Part shown: positions 20,688 through 30,111 of the stretch, one piece after another | How the letters are laid out: the number at the start of each line of letters is the position of its first letter | Position numbering within the stretch: position 1 is the first letter of the stretch | From: Ascoidea tarda (nom. inval.) | Taxonomy: Eukaryota > Ascomycota > Saccharomycetes > Ascoideales > Ascoideaceae | DNA: 64,000 nucleotides | Direction: 5' to 3' | Assembly: GCA_030560485.1 (NCBI GenBank) | Contig: JAKTTS010000011.1 | Span: 1 to 64,000, forward strand | Notes under the pieces: model-generated | Database searches by the model: none | What the model was told of the DNA's origin: nothing | What the model saw: only the letters and a program-made list of their open reading frames with translations | Program-made: the position numbers and the translations under genes

Positions 20688-21680
20688 ATGACACTTTCAA
20701 TCAAAATGTTTTCCTGTGGCTTATTTCACTCAAAGAAGCCCAAACTGCCCTTCGATCTAAATGCTGCAACTAACAACAACATAAATATTAGCGTAAATAA
20801 CGACGAAAAGAGCCAGTTGATTTCAGACCACAAGAAGAACAGATACTCGACCTCCAATATCATTCGTAAGTTGTCTGTCAAAGGCAACACCTCACAGAAC
20901 ACACCAAGAAACAGCTCCAAAAGCAACTCCAAAAGCAACTCCAAAAGTAATTCTCCAAACAATTCAAATAACAACTCGAGAACAAACTCTTTCACTTCAA
21001 TAACTAAGAATGTAGTTCGAAGAGTTTCCCTCAATTACAACCATCACAACTCAAACAACCAGTTGAACCAGTCACAATCTCCAAATGATTCAAATAACAA
21101 CAACAACAACAACAGCAACAACAGCAACAACTACGTCCGAAAAATAAATCGATCCGATTTAATGACTGGCCTAGTTATAAACGATTACCCCAAACACTCA
21201 AAATCTTTGAGGAACTCGAAATCTCTAAAACGTAACTCTATAAAACCAAAGAGATCCTCAATCAAATCCCCAACCCAATCCCCAACCCAATCCCCAATCA
21301 AATCCTCAATCAAATCTCCAACTTCTTTATCAAAATTTCCTAGAACCCCCATTTCAAATAAAAATATCAATATCAATTCTCAGAGATCTTCTCTGCCCAA
21401 CAACTTGAATAACACAACCATTCCAAACCAAAGATCAAATAGCTATTACTACTACACAACCAACAGCTCTAACACCAACTCCAACGCCGGCTACAATTAT
21501 AACATAAATAATGACGATCTGGATATTATCCACACTTCATACAACAACTCTTTAAAAAGAGAAATCAGCTCTGTCTCTGGCAAAACAACTAAAACTGCTA
21601 AAACTGAACAGATCAACTACGACTTAGTGTTTGATAGTGATTTAGACTTTACAAAATACAAACATGTATCTCCAATATAG
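20688..21680 (+). CDS. Asn/Ser-rich basic protein, function unknown
   Basis: 330 residues, not recognised. The start is ATG 20688, with a second in-frame ATG at 20706 giving the N-terminus MFSCGLFHSKKPKLPFDL. Most of the protein is disordered. It has SKSN repeats (about 86-98), poly-Asn stretches, several basic Ser/Thr-Pro repeats (SPTQSPTQSP, about 195-215), and a PKA-like RRVSL (about 111). The C-terminal 20 residues (YDLVFDSDLDFTKYKHVSP) are acidic and hydrophobic, and look like a conserved peptide motif. No membrane helix or fold is seen. The codon pattern is like its neighbours' and the frame is uninterrupted, so a real gene is likely; a phosphorylated scaffold or signalling protein would fit, but that is a guess. 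Confidence 0.6.
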   Translation: MTLSIKMFSCGLFHSKKPKLPFDLNAATNNNINISVNNDEKSQLISDHKKNRYSTSNIIRKLSVKGNTSQNTPRNSSKSNSKSNSKSNSPNNSNNNSRTNSFTSITKNVVRRVSLNYNHHNSNNQLNQSQSPNDSNNNNNNNSNNSNNYVRKINRSDLMTGLVINDYPKHSKSLRNSKSLKRNSIKPKRSSIKSPTQSPTQSPIKSSIKSPTSLSKFPRTPISNKNININSQRSSLPNNLNNTTIPNQRSNSYYYYTTNSSNTNSNAGYNYNINNDDLDIIHTSYNNSLKREISSVSGKTTKTAKTEQINYDLVFDSDLDFTKYKHVSPI

Positions 21681-22475
21681 CTTGCAAAACAAAAAAACAA
21701 AAACAAGATTCCAATTTTTATGGCATAATGACTATCTGTAAATAAAATTAAATTTATAATTAGAACTAATAATATTAATCATAATTATTAATTATAATTA
21801 TTAATTATTAATTATAATTATTATTAATAATCCAAATTCAAATTCAAATTATCTTTATTTTCTTTTCTTTTATCCTCTTATACTCTCAATATTCTACACC
21901 TTATTCACTCCCTTACTCTATCTTGTTGTTTTTCCAACTTTATTTACCCATTTACTTGCTCAGGAAATGAAATCAATTTAACCACTTATTTACACCTTCA
22001 CTTTACCACCTTCACCTTCTCACCTCAAATTAATTACTGCCCTTGATATGACCTTTCGTTCTTTCGTTTGCCCTTTTTATCTCATTTTCATCTCTCTTAT
22101 GTACTTTGTTATTCTTTGTTATACTATACCACTACGCACTTTAATATACTCTTAACCTACGTTTATCTTGTCGTCATTCTCTCCCACCCTAATTTTCTCA
22201 ATTCTTTTTCGTACTATCCCAGCACCAATAACCACTAATAATATTGGTCAACTTCTCTGGCTTTCTCTTTTTTGCAGTTCTGCATCTTGTATTTATCACT
22301 GAATAAACCCAAAACCCAGTTTGTCTAAAACTTCCTCCTTTCCTTTCCTTTCTCTCCCGGAATTCGCTTCCTCTTCCTCGTCCCGTTTCGGTCGTAACCT
22401 TATATTCCTTTTCTTCCTTTTCTTCCTTTTCTTCCTTTTCTTCCTTATTTCTCCCTCTCTCTCTCTCTCTCAATA
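21681..22475. promoter_or_regulatory. Intergenic region upstream of EGH1
   Basis: About 800 bases between two genes on the same strand. Left part: TTATTAAT-type AT repeat at 21765-21830. Right part: strongly pyrimidine-rich on the plus strand up to the EGH1 ATG. A minus-strand frame at 22198-22473 only mirrors the pyrimidine repeats (Lys-Glu-Glu runs) and is rejected. Confidence 0.5.
22407..22472 (+). repeat. CCTTTTCTT repeat followed by a CT run at the EGH1 start
   Basis: Four perfect 9-base units (22407-22442) are followed, after a short gap, by a dinucleotide CT run ending four bases before the EGH1 ATG. The 5' leader is therefore an almost pure pyrimidine tract, which may affect promoter structure or translation initiation. 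Confidence 0.85.
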
Positions 22476-24935
22476 ATGCCCTCGCTCATAAATGACCCTC
22501 TTACTGTCGACAACAATGGCAGCTTTCTCGATTCCTTCAACAGAAAACTCACCCTCAAGGGCATCAACCTAGATGCCTCAGCAAAGCTACCTTTCTCTCC
22601 TTTCATTCCCACTGACTACCCCATTGGCGACAACAATTCTCATCCCTCTCACGATAAGATTTTTTACGATGCTGATCATGTCTCCTTTGTTGGTCGTCCC
22701 TTCCCCATATCTGAAGCTCACTCACACATCTCCAGAATCAAATCCTGGGGCTTCAACACAATAAGATACATAATAACTTGGGAGGCAATAGAGCACGCAG
22801 GGCCTGGTATATACGACGACGACTTTGTTGACTACACCATAGAAATCTTGAAAATCATCCACAATATCGGCGGCATATACGTCTTTATTGATCCCCATCA
22901 AGATGTCTGGTCTAGGTTTACTGGTGGAAGTGGTGCTCCTCTCTGGACCATTTATGCTGCAGGCTTTGACCCCCAAAATTTCCAAAAGACTGATGCTGCA
23001 ATTCTACATAATTACTATAATAATGATGACCCAGATAATTTCCCTAAAATGATCTGGTCAACGAATTATCAAAGATTGGTAGCTTCAACTATCTTCACCT
23101 TATTTTTCGCTGGCAAAACCTTTGCTCCAAATTGCATTATTGATAATCAAAATATTCAAGATTATTTGCAATCTCACTTCATTAATGCAATTCATTATTT
23201 CATCAATAGAATTCACTCAACTCAACCAGATTTGTTCAACCACACCATATTCGCCGTCGAATCTTTAAATGAACCAAGCTCGGGCTTAATAGGCAACCAA
23301 AACATCAATGTCTTTCCCAAATCTCAACCCTTGAGATTAGGTACCTCTCCAACTGTTTTGCAAACTTTTCAGCTAGGTATGAGCATCCCTCAAACCGTTG
23401 ATACTTATGAAATTTCGGTTTTCGGTCCAAAGAAAACTGGCTCAACTTATATTGACCCAGAGGGTACTATAGCCTGGTTAAATACAGATCAATATGACAT
23501 AAAATATGGCTTTAAAAGACACCCATCCTGGAAACTAGGCTCCTGTATCTGGGCTCAGCACAAAGTTTGGGATCCAATTAACAACACTCTTTTAATTCCT
23601 GATTATTTTGGTAAGAATCCCATTACCGGCAAAAAAATTGATAAATTTGTCTTTACAAATACCTTTTTCCTAGATTTTTTCCTAGATTTTTATAATAAAA
23701 TATCATCAATTAACGATAATTTGTTCATAATAATGCAATCTCCCGTTCTACAAATCCCTCCAAATTTATTAATCTTGGACAGCGACTCCCCTTACTATCC
23801 CCTAAAATTGTCCAAAAAATTAGTCTTTTCTCCCCATTATTACGATGGCATGTCTCTAATGTTCAAAACTTGGAACAGACGTTATAACGTCGACACTCTA
23901 GGTATAATGCGTGGCCGTTATCTGAATCCAATTTTTGGTATAGTCTTTGGTGAAAACAATATTCGAAAATGTTTCCGTTCTCAGTTTATTGAAATTAAAA
24001 ATGAATCCTTTGATAATCTTGGTGTTCATGTTCCGATTATTATGTCTGAAACTGGAATGCCCTTTGACATGGATAACAAACAGGTCTATAAATCAAAAAA
24101 CGGCTCTTTTGATTCTCAAACTGACGCTTTAGATGCACTTGGTTTTGCTTTAGAAGGATCCAATATGTCTCACACTTTTTGGACATATTCATCAATTAAT
24201 TCCCACAAATGGGGCGATAGATGGAATTGTGAAGATTTTTCCTTCTGGTCAAAAGATGATCAATACCACTTCAAAACTTTAGACTCTATTGAATTAATTC
24301 ATTCAAATAATGATAAATCAAATAAGGACAACTTTTTTATTTCAAGCGCTTCAAAATCATCAACTAGTTCTTTAGATAATCTTATTTCAACATCAAATAA
24401 TATCAACCACGATAACATTAATGATATTAATGATAACAATCAATTTGATACCTCATTAAACGACCGTAAAAAGTCAATGATCCTTTCAGGTATCAACCAA
24501 GCATCTCCTGATGGTGTGCGTGCTATCAATTCAATTATTAGACCTTATGCGCTAGCTATAAATGGTAAAGTTCAAACTGCAGAATTTTCTTATAAAAATA
24601 AAGAATATACACTAACTGTACAATCAGATATTGATTGTACACAAAACTCTAATAATAATGTTAAACCTTCTTTAATCTATTTACCAGAGTGGCATTTTGA
24701 AATAAATAGTGAAGAAAGTTTAATAATAGAATTTTCTGGAACTGATTGTAACTCAAATGATTATGCTATTGATCATGATTTACAAGTATTAAAATGGTAT
24801 CATGGATCAGGGGAACAAACAATAAAAATCAAAAACTTACAAAATTCATCCAATTATGGCGAATTCTCAAGTTATGCTTCAAGTTCAATTTTCAACTATT
24901 CTTGTAATGTTCCTGAATATTGTCGTATTACTTGA
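22476..24935 (+). CDS. EGH1: Steryl-beta-glucosidase, glycoside hydrolase family 5
   Basis: 819 residues; it aligns well with S. cerevisiae Egh1 (764), which hydrolyses ergosteryl-beta-glucoside and glucosylceramide-type substrates. The barrel region has GFNTIRYIITWEAIEHAGPG and PHQDVWSRFTGGSGAPLWT. The acid/base Glu is in ESLNEP (about residue 265) and the nucleophile Glu is in MSETGMPFDMD (about 524). A Ser/Asn-rich insert (about 610-670) separates the barrel from a C-terminal beta domain ending near YHGSGEQTIKI. There is no signal peptide, as in the cytosolic and vacuolar family members. One in-frame CTG (23922) falls where I recall Ser in S. cerevisiae Egh1. The start is the first ATG after the CT run. 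Confidence 0.93.
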   Translation: MPSLINDPLTVDNNGSFLDSFNRKLTLKGINLDASAKLPFSPFIPTDYPIGDNNSHPSHDKIFYDADHVSFVGRPFPISEAHSHISRIKSWGFNTIRYIITWEAIEHAGPGIYDDDFVDYTIEILKIIHNIGGIYVFIDPHQDVWSRFTGGSGAPLWTIYAAGFDPQNFQKTDAAILHNYYNNDDPDNFPKMIWSTNYQRLVASTIFTLFFAGKTFAPNCIIDNQNIQDYLQSHFINAIHYFINRIHSTQPDLFNHTIFAVESLNEPSSGLIGNQNINVFPKSQPLRLGTSPTVLQTFQLGMSIPQTVDTYEISVFGPKKTGSTYIDPEGTIAWLNTDQYDIKYGFKRHPSWKLGSCIWAQHKVWDPINNTLLIPDYFGKNPITGKKIDKFVFTNTFFLDFFLDFYNKISSINDNLFIIMQSPVLQIPPNLLILDSDSPYYPLKLSKKLVFSPHYYDGMSLMFKTWNRRYNVDTLGIMRGRYLNPIFGIVFGENNIRKCFRSQFIEIKNESFDNLGVHVPIIMSETGMPFDMDNKQVYKSKNGSFDSQTDALDALGFALEGSNMSHTFWTYSSINSHKWGDRWNCEDFSFWSKDDQYHFKTLDSIELIHSNNDKSNKDNFFISSASKSSTSSLDNLISTSNNINHDNINDINDNNQFDTSLNDRKKSMILSGINQASPDGVRAINSIIRPYALAINGKVQTAEFSYKNKEYTLTVQSDIDCTQNSNNNVKPSLIYLPEWHFEINSEESLIIEFSGTDCNSNDYAIDHDLQVLKWYHGSGEQTIKIKNLQNSSNYGEFSSYASSSIFNYSCNVPEYCRIT

Positions 24936-25238
24936 TAATTTTTGAATTTTGTTTCAATTCAAATAGTACTTTTTTTTCTTTCTCTTATCATGCTTTCACT
25001 CTTTATATTCTACTTTAGGTTTTCTGTTGTTTTTTTTGGTTCATTTTGGTTTTATTTTTATGGATACTAGTACAGATTCGGTAGATTTGTTTACTTTTTT
25101 AGGTTATTTTTTTTTTGTTTCTTTATATATCATACAATCAATAAAAATATATCTTGCACTGGATCTTACAAAAATGTAAAAAAATACAATTGGCTAGAGA
25201 ATATCGGAGTTTAAATGATTAAGTATACTATTAAATAT
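24936..25238. other. Convergent 3' spacer EGH1/PRE1
   Basis: 303 bases, T-rich then A-rich, between two stops. Expected to hold both polyadenylation regions; nothing else is seen. Confidence 0.6.
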
Positions 25239-25823
25239 CTAAAAATCAATTTCTTTGACTCCATCTTTATCAACTACCTTGACATATACGCCCTTGAAGT
25301 CAATTGGCATTCTAGTTGTCAATTCCTTAATACATTGTTTTAGCAACTCTAGACCTTCGTCGGTGGACATCGTTGGCTTATAGTGACGATCTAATAAGGA
25401 AAATGTATAAAAAGCAGCATAACCATGAGCAGCATATGGTAATTCAATATTTGTCCCAAGATAATCTATCCAATTCAATGTTGGTATTTCTTTATTTTCA
25501 TCATAACCACCAATCAAGACATTTACTTGATATGGTTTTCTGGATCTCAAAGACTGAGCTAATTGGTTTCTAACAAAGCTGGATATAGCCTTTGATGACA
25601 ATTCTACATTCTCTCTCATTGAATATAATTGAACGTTCGCTTGAATAAATTCAGCAAATTGAACAGTGTCGCCAGATTCACCAGTGAAGGCCATCAATGA
25701 TTTCTCCGTTAGTTGTCTTGTCTTATCATCGTTTGCCTTAAGAACAGAAATACCCCTCGTAGCAGCCTTTGAGGTTGCAATTATAACAGAATCAGCTGTC
25801 TTGATACCCAAGATTATGTCCAT
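25239..25823 (-). CDS. PRE1: 20S proteasome beta-4 subunit
   Basis: 194 residues from the ATG at 25823, starting MDIILGI as in S. cerevisiae Pre1 (198). The open frame extends two codons further to a TTG that is not a credible start. It is a non-catalytic beta-ring subunit, so there is no propeptide and no catalytic N-terminal Thr. Matching blocks: SKAATRGISVLKANDDKTRQ, GESGDTVQFAEFIQANVQLY, RKPYQVNVLIGGYD, MPIDFKGVYVKVVDKDG. The conserved core is complete; the C-terminal tail after DKDG is slightly shorter than in S. cerevisiae. It is divergent from PRI1 with only 293 bases between the two ATGs. Confidence 0.96.
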   Translation of the reverse strand: MDIILGIKTADSVIIATSKAATRGISVLKANDDKTRQLTEKSLMAFTGESGDTVQFAEFIQANVQLYSMRENVELSSKAISSFVRNQLAQSLRSRKPYQVNVLIGGYDENKEIPTLNWIDYLGTNIELPYAAHGYAAFYTFSLLDRHYKPTMSTDEGLELLKQCIKELTTRMPIDFKGVYVKVVDKDGVKEIDF

Positions 25824-26004
25824 TTCCAATGATTTTTTGTAGTATGTTTAATTGAAGTGTTATTTCAAGAAGAAAGCACTATCTTGATTATTTGCCTCTC
25901 TTCGTTTCGAATTGAAGAGCGCACAAACCACGTGCTCTACACAGCCGCAGAGATCCTTAAATGGGTGATGTGGAGCAGCAGCGCGCCACAAACTCTTTTG
26001 GGGG

Positions 26005-26014
26005 TTCGCGTTTT
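26005..26014 (+). promoter_or_regulatory. TTCGCGTTTT element upstream of PRI1
   Basis: It reads AAAACGCGAA on the other strand, a hybrid of the MCB (ACGCGT) and SCB (CACGAAA) cores bound by MBF/SBF-type G1/S factors. It lies about 103 bases before the PRI1 ATG. The identical 10-mer recurs upstream of POL2. Confidence 0.5.
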
Positions 26015-26031
26015 AAAAAAATCAAATGCAA

Positions 26032-26041
26032 TTTCGCGTTT
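26032..26041 (+). promoter_or_regulatory. Second TTCGCGTTT element upstream of PRI1
   Basis: TTTCGCGTTT, sharing nine bases with the element 27 bases earlier, in the same orientation. Paired sites of this kind are usual in G1/S promoters. Confidence 0.45.
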
Positions 26042-26116
26042 CTCTCCCAAAATAACAGATTCGGTTTTTTTTCAATACTGGAAACTTATCTCAAATAATT
26101 CCAATTGAGAAGGAAA

Positions 26117-27514
26117 ATGGAGGCAGCTGGTAACGTGGTAGAGAACATTAGTGCTGAAAACAGCGACAACGACTTTGAGCTAATTGATGGCAATGGAACA
26201 GCCAAAAATGATGCCAATGAAAAGAAAGCCAACGATTTTTCAGAACTTGCCAATAACGAATCTACTAAACCAAAATCAAATACCCCTTCAATTTCTGATA
26301 TGGCTTACTACTATGAAACATTGCTACCATTTTTCACTGTTTATAAATGGCTAGCACATACCTCAAATCCAAACAAACCCTTACCAAGCTTTACAATGAG
26401 GGAGTTTGCATTTGAGTATAGATCTGGTGCCTATCAACGTTATAACTCTTTCAAAAATTTAAGTGATTTCAAAGCCAGTGTTATTAAGGCAAACCCAACC
26501 CGTTTTGAAATTGGTGCAATCTACTCGATCAATCCAAATAAAAGAAAAGCTGTTCCAAAATCTGCAATGAAACCTTTGGAAAAAGAATTGGTATTTGATA
26601 TTGATTTGACTGATTATGATGATATTAGAACTTGCTGCAGTGGAACAAAAATCTGTCAAAAATGCTGGAAATTTATTACAATTGCAACCAAAGTCATGGA
26701 TACTGCATTGAGAGATGATTTTGGATTTAAAAGTATAACATGGGTGTTTTCTGGAAGAAGAGGTGCTCATTGTTGGGTCAGTGACAAAAAGGCTCGTTTT
26801 TTATCTGAATCAAAGAGAAGGGCTATAATTGAATATTTGGATGTGTTAAAGATCAAGTCTTCGGGGAAAAGATTAATCCTCTATCGCCCTTTACATCCTC
26901 ATGTAGAAAGATCATTGAAAATCTTGACTGAACAATTTGAAGATGTAATATTAAATGATCAAGATCCTTGGAGAGATGACGATAAGGCAAATAACTCGTT
27001 GAATAAATTGATCCCTGATAAAGCATTGAATGATGCTTTGAAAAACTTATGGAATTCTAAACCACAAAGATCCAGTTTTGAAAAATGGAACGATATCAAT
27101 GAAGTCTATAAAAAGGGTGTTACAAAAAAATTAAGAGCAAATGCTTTAATTGAAGCAAAGCAAGCCATAATAATACAAACATTATATCCAAGATTAGATG
27201 TTGAAGTTTCAAGACAAGTTATCCATCTTTTAAAATCGCCATTTTGTATTCATCCGGGAACAGGTAATATTTGTGTTCCCTTTGATCCCAAATTTGGTTT
27301 TGACCCCACAAATTCTCCAAACTTGAAAAAATTGCAAGATGAAATGGAAAAATATCATAATAGTAATGTTGCCGAATTAATTTCGGCTGGAGGTGAGGAA
27401 TGGGATAAAACCTCTTTAAAGCCATATGTTGAAATGTTCGACAAAACGGTTGACGGCTTAATCGCAAATGAAAAGGCTGAAGATGCATCTTTAAAGAGAA
27501 AAAGAGAAGAATAA
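26117..27514 (+). CDS. PRI1: DNA primase small (catalytic) subunit
   Basis: 465 residues from ATG 26117 (S. cerevisiae Pri1 409); the frame upstream is open to a TTG only. It makes the RNA primer within the DNA polymerase alpha-primase complex. The catalytic acidic pair is in ELVFDIDLTDYD (Asp at about 161 and 163). The zinc-binding cluster CCSGTKICQKCW follows at about 172-183, and the signature WVFSGRRGAHCWVSD lies at about 208-222. The first 50 residues are an acidic/Asn-rich extension not typical of the family. The C-terminus (SLKRKREE) is basic and could serve nuclear import. Promoter elements fit G1/S expression. Confidence 0.96.
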   Translation: MEAAGNVVENISAENSDNDFELIDGNGTAKNDANEKKANDFSELANNESTKPKSNTPSISDMAYYYETLLPFFTVYKWLAHTSNPNKPLPSFTMREFAFEYRSGAYQRYNSFKNLSDFKASVIKANPTRFEIGAIYSINPNKRKAVPKSAMKPLEKELVFDIDLTDYDDIRTCCSGTKICQKCWKFITIATKVMDTALRDDFGFKSITWVFSGRRGAHCWVSDKKARFLSESKRRAIIEYLDVLKIKSSGKRLILYRPLHPHVERSLKILTEQFEDVILNDQDPWRDDDKANNSLNKLIPDKALNDALKNLWNSKPQRSSFEKWNDINEVYKKGVTKKLRANALIEAKQAIIIQTLYPRLDVEVSRQVIHLLKSPFCIHPGTGNICVPFDPKFGFDPTNSPNLKKLQDEMEKYHNSNVAELISAGGEEWDKTSLKPYVEMFDKTVDGLIANEKAEDASLKRKREE

Positions 27515-28029
27515 AATGATTAATATTTTTTTTTTTTGAAAAATACAAAGCTTTACTGTCTTTTTTTGACTATAAGCTACTATAATTTCTTTGAGATTAT
27601 ATATTGTTTCCTACTTTTTACTCTAAGGATTGTTTAAAATCGTTAATCTTCTGATAAAGTTTTATAATATAACGATAAAATTGATAACAATGGAAATAAA
27701 AATATAAAAAAAAACTCCAGTAAAATGAAAATCTATTACAAAGTGAAATTCATAAATAGAAGAAACTGATAATATAAAAATAAATCATAAATCATAAGTA
27801 TTAAAATCGAAAATTGAAAATTTGAAATTAACAAACGTTGAAAGAAAAATATCCAAAAAATAATTTTGGATTGGAAAGATAAAACAAAATTCTAATGACA
27901 AGTAAATTATATTGGGTGATAAAAAAAATAGTTGATTGAACCATTATTTTAAATTTTTTTTTTTTAATTTTTTTTAATTTTTTGGGGGTTTTCATGTAAT
28001 ATTATACACATTCATTCATCACGGTCATA
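27515..28029. other. Convergent 3' spacer PRI1/hexose transporter
   Basis: 515 bases of very AT-rich DNA with A runs, between two stop codons. Nothing coding or structured is recognised. Confidence 0.55.
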
Positions 28030-29712
28030 TTAAAGATGCTTTCTTGCCCTGTACATCTTCGAGTAACCTTCACACACTTCATATAGTCTATCAACATCTT
28101 CTAAAGCTAGACCTTTTGTCTCAGGCACAAAAATAGAAACAAAGATTCCACTGACAAGCAAACAAGCTGCAAAGAAATAGCCAAATTTATAGCCAATCTT
28201 ACTTGTAATAAATGGAGTAACTAAAGAAATAACAAAGTTGAACATCCAGTTAGTCGAAGTTGCAAGAGCCATGGCTTGAGACTTGACTCTAATGGGATAG
28301 ATTTCAGAAACCAACACAAATGTAACAGGACCCCAGGTACAAGCAAATCCTAAAATATAAAAACAGGTAAAAACTATCATTACTTCACCATGTTGCACAC
28401 CAAAAGAACCAACAGATGCATAAACGACCATGCATAAACCCATTAATATTGAACCAAGAATCAAACAGGCTCTTCTGCCCAATCTTTCAACAATATAGAT
28501 ACCCAAGAAAGTGCAGACAAAATTAACACCACCAAGAATAATAGCAGTCAAGAATCCATCTTCCATACCAACATTATTGAATAAAGATGTTCCATAATAG
28601 AAAAAATAGTTACAACCACTTAATTGTTGAAAGGACATAATTAAGACACCAGTCAATAATCTAAAGGCCAATTTTGGTTGTCCTTTTAACAATTCAATCC
28701 ACGGATTAGTGGTTTGTAATGTTTGCTTAGCAGCTTTTTCTTTTTCAAAATTGGAAACCATTTCATCAACTTCTTCATTGATAACTGAGTCATCTATTGG
28801 AACATTATTTAACTTCGCTAGTGAATTGATTGCTTCGCTCTGTCTATCATTTTCGATCAAGAATCTTGCACTTTCAGGCATGTAAAAAGTTGCCATAAGA
28901 ATCATTAAACCCCAAACAAAAGATAATGATAACGGAATTTGCCATTGTCTATCGTCTTTGTAAACAGTTTTGGTAATAAAATCTGCTATGTAACCAGTAA
29001 AAATGCCTAGTGTAATCATTAATTGGTAGAAAACAACTAAAGCACCTCTAACATTTTTTGGAGCACTTTCGGAGATAAACATAGGAACCAAAACAGAAGT
29101 GGCACCTACAGAAACACCTGCAATTACTCTTCCAATTAATATTTGATACCATTTGGAAGTAAAAGTAGCAGTTAATTGAATGACTAAACCAACAAAATAA
29201 ATCAAAACCGAGTTTATGATACCCCATCTACGTCCCCATCTATCACCAATTTGAGAAGGAATTATCAAACCACCAATAGCGCAACCAATATTAAATGAAG
29301 AAATAATCAAACCAATAATTATTTGTTCAAAACGATATTCAATTGCACCTGTATTTGGATTCAACTTTTGATTAGCAAATCTTCTTAAAAATGCGGGCAT
29401 ATTGGATATTCCACCTATTGTACCAGTATCCCAACCAAAAATAAAACCACCAAAGGAAATTGAAATACAAAGAATAATTGGAACCCATGAGGTTTTTCTT
29501 TTTGTTTTAGTTGAATTGGTGGAAACTTTGCTAATATTGTTGATTGTGCTTGCATCAGCATCAGCCTTGGAACTTGGTGTTTGGTTAAGTTTCAACTCAT
29601 CAGTCAAGTTAGAACTGTTGTTAGTAGCAGTGAAGTTTTGGAGTTGACTTAAAGTTGATTCATTCTCAGCAGATATCTCTTCAACTAATGAACTATTGAT
29701 AACCTCAGCCAT
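28030..29712 (-). CDS. Hexose transporter (MFS sugar porter family)
   Basis: 560 residues, the usual size for yeast HXT/HGT carriers. It moves glucose or related hexoses across the plasma membrane. Signature motifs: FGWDTGTIGGI in helix 1, DRWGRRWG and ERLGRRAC in the loops after helices 2 and 8, PESARFLIE before the central loop, QQLSGCNYFFYYGTSLF in helix 7, and the PETKG motif (VPETKGLALEDVDRLYE) after helix 12. Twelve membrane segments are expected. The N-terminal 70 residues are hydrophilic and Ser/Thr-rich; the C-tail is short, so this is a transporter rather than an Snf3/Rgt2-type sensor. Substrate specificity and exact ortholog cannot be read from sequence. Confidence 0.9.
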   Translation of the reverse strand: MAEVINSSLVEEISAENESTLSQLQNFTATNNSSNLTDELKLNQTPSSKADADASTINNISKVSTNSTKTKRKTSWVPIILCISISFGGFIFGWDTGTIGGISNMPAFLRRFANQKLNPNTGAIEYRFEQIIIGLIISSFNIGCAIGGLIIPSQIGDRWGRRWGIINSVLIYFVGLVIQLTATFTSKWYQILIGRVIAGVSVGATSVLVPMFISESAPKNVRGALVVFYQLMITLGIFTGYIADFITKTVYKDDRQWQIPLSLSFVWGLMILMATFYMPESARFLIENDRQSEAINSLAKLNNVPIDDSVINEEVDEMVSNFEKEKAAKQTLQTTNPWIELLKGQPKLAFRLLTGVLIMSFQQLSGCNYFFYYGTSLFNNVGMEDGFLTAIILGGVNFVCTFLGIYIVERLGRRACLILGSILMGLCMVVYASVGSFGVQHGEVMIVFTCFYILGFACTWGPVTFVLVSEIYPIRVKSQAMALATSTNWMFNFVISLVTPFITSKIGYKFGYFFAACLLVSGIFVSIFVPETKGLALEDVDRLYEVCEGYSKMYRARKHL

Positions 29713-30111
29713 GTCAAAATATAGGTAGATGATTGGAAAACACTGTGATAATGATATTTAACTATTAAGTAAAAGTCAAAACAAAATATATTAATATATC
29801 TTTTTTAGAAAATCGACAAAGAATTAAAGGTTAATTTTCTATAATGAAAAAAAGAAGAGGAAAAGAAGAAAAGAAAATAAACATTAGATATTTATGTAAT
29901 AAAAGTTCCATTTTTCAAAAAGCAATAATTCTTGTTTTTTTCACGACATTCTTCGTGCAATCGCTTTACTATTGATTTATTGGTGCTGTTTGAGCAATAG
30001 TAACAATTAAACTTCGACGGAACAATAAAGTAGTCGAACAATAGAAAAAACGCAAAATGTGTCAAACGGAAAAACAAAAAACCACCACAGTGGAAGCGCA
30101 GAACTCCCAGA
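29713..30111. promoter_or_regulatory. Hexose transporter promoter region
   Basis: 399 bases between the COG1 stop and the transporter ATG. Two CGGANNA sequences (CGGAACA at 30018-30024, CGGAAAA at 30067-30073) fit the core of the Rgt1 repressor, which controls hexose transporter genes in S. cerevisiae. The motif is degenerate, so the regulatory reading is tentative. Confidence 0.35.

Larger units (their letters stand above)
25824..26116. promoter_or_regulatory. Bidirectional promoter PRE1/PRI1
   Basis: A compact 293-base shared promoter. It has CACGTG at 25929-25934, an AGAGGCAAA on the minus strand near 25890 that partly resembles the proteasome-associated element bound by Rpn4, and two TTCGCGTTT elements near PRI1. 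The proteasome and primase genes would normally answer to different signals, so the two halves may act separately. Confidence 0.55.
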
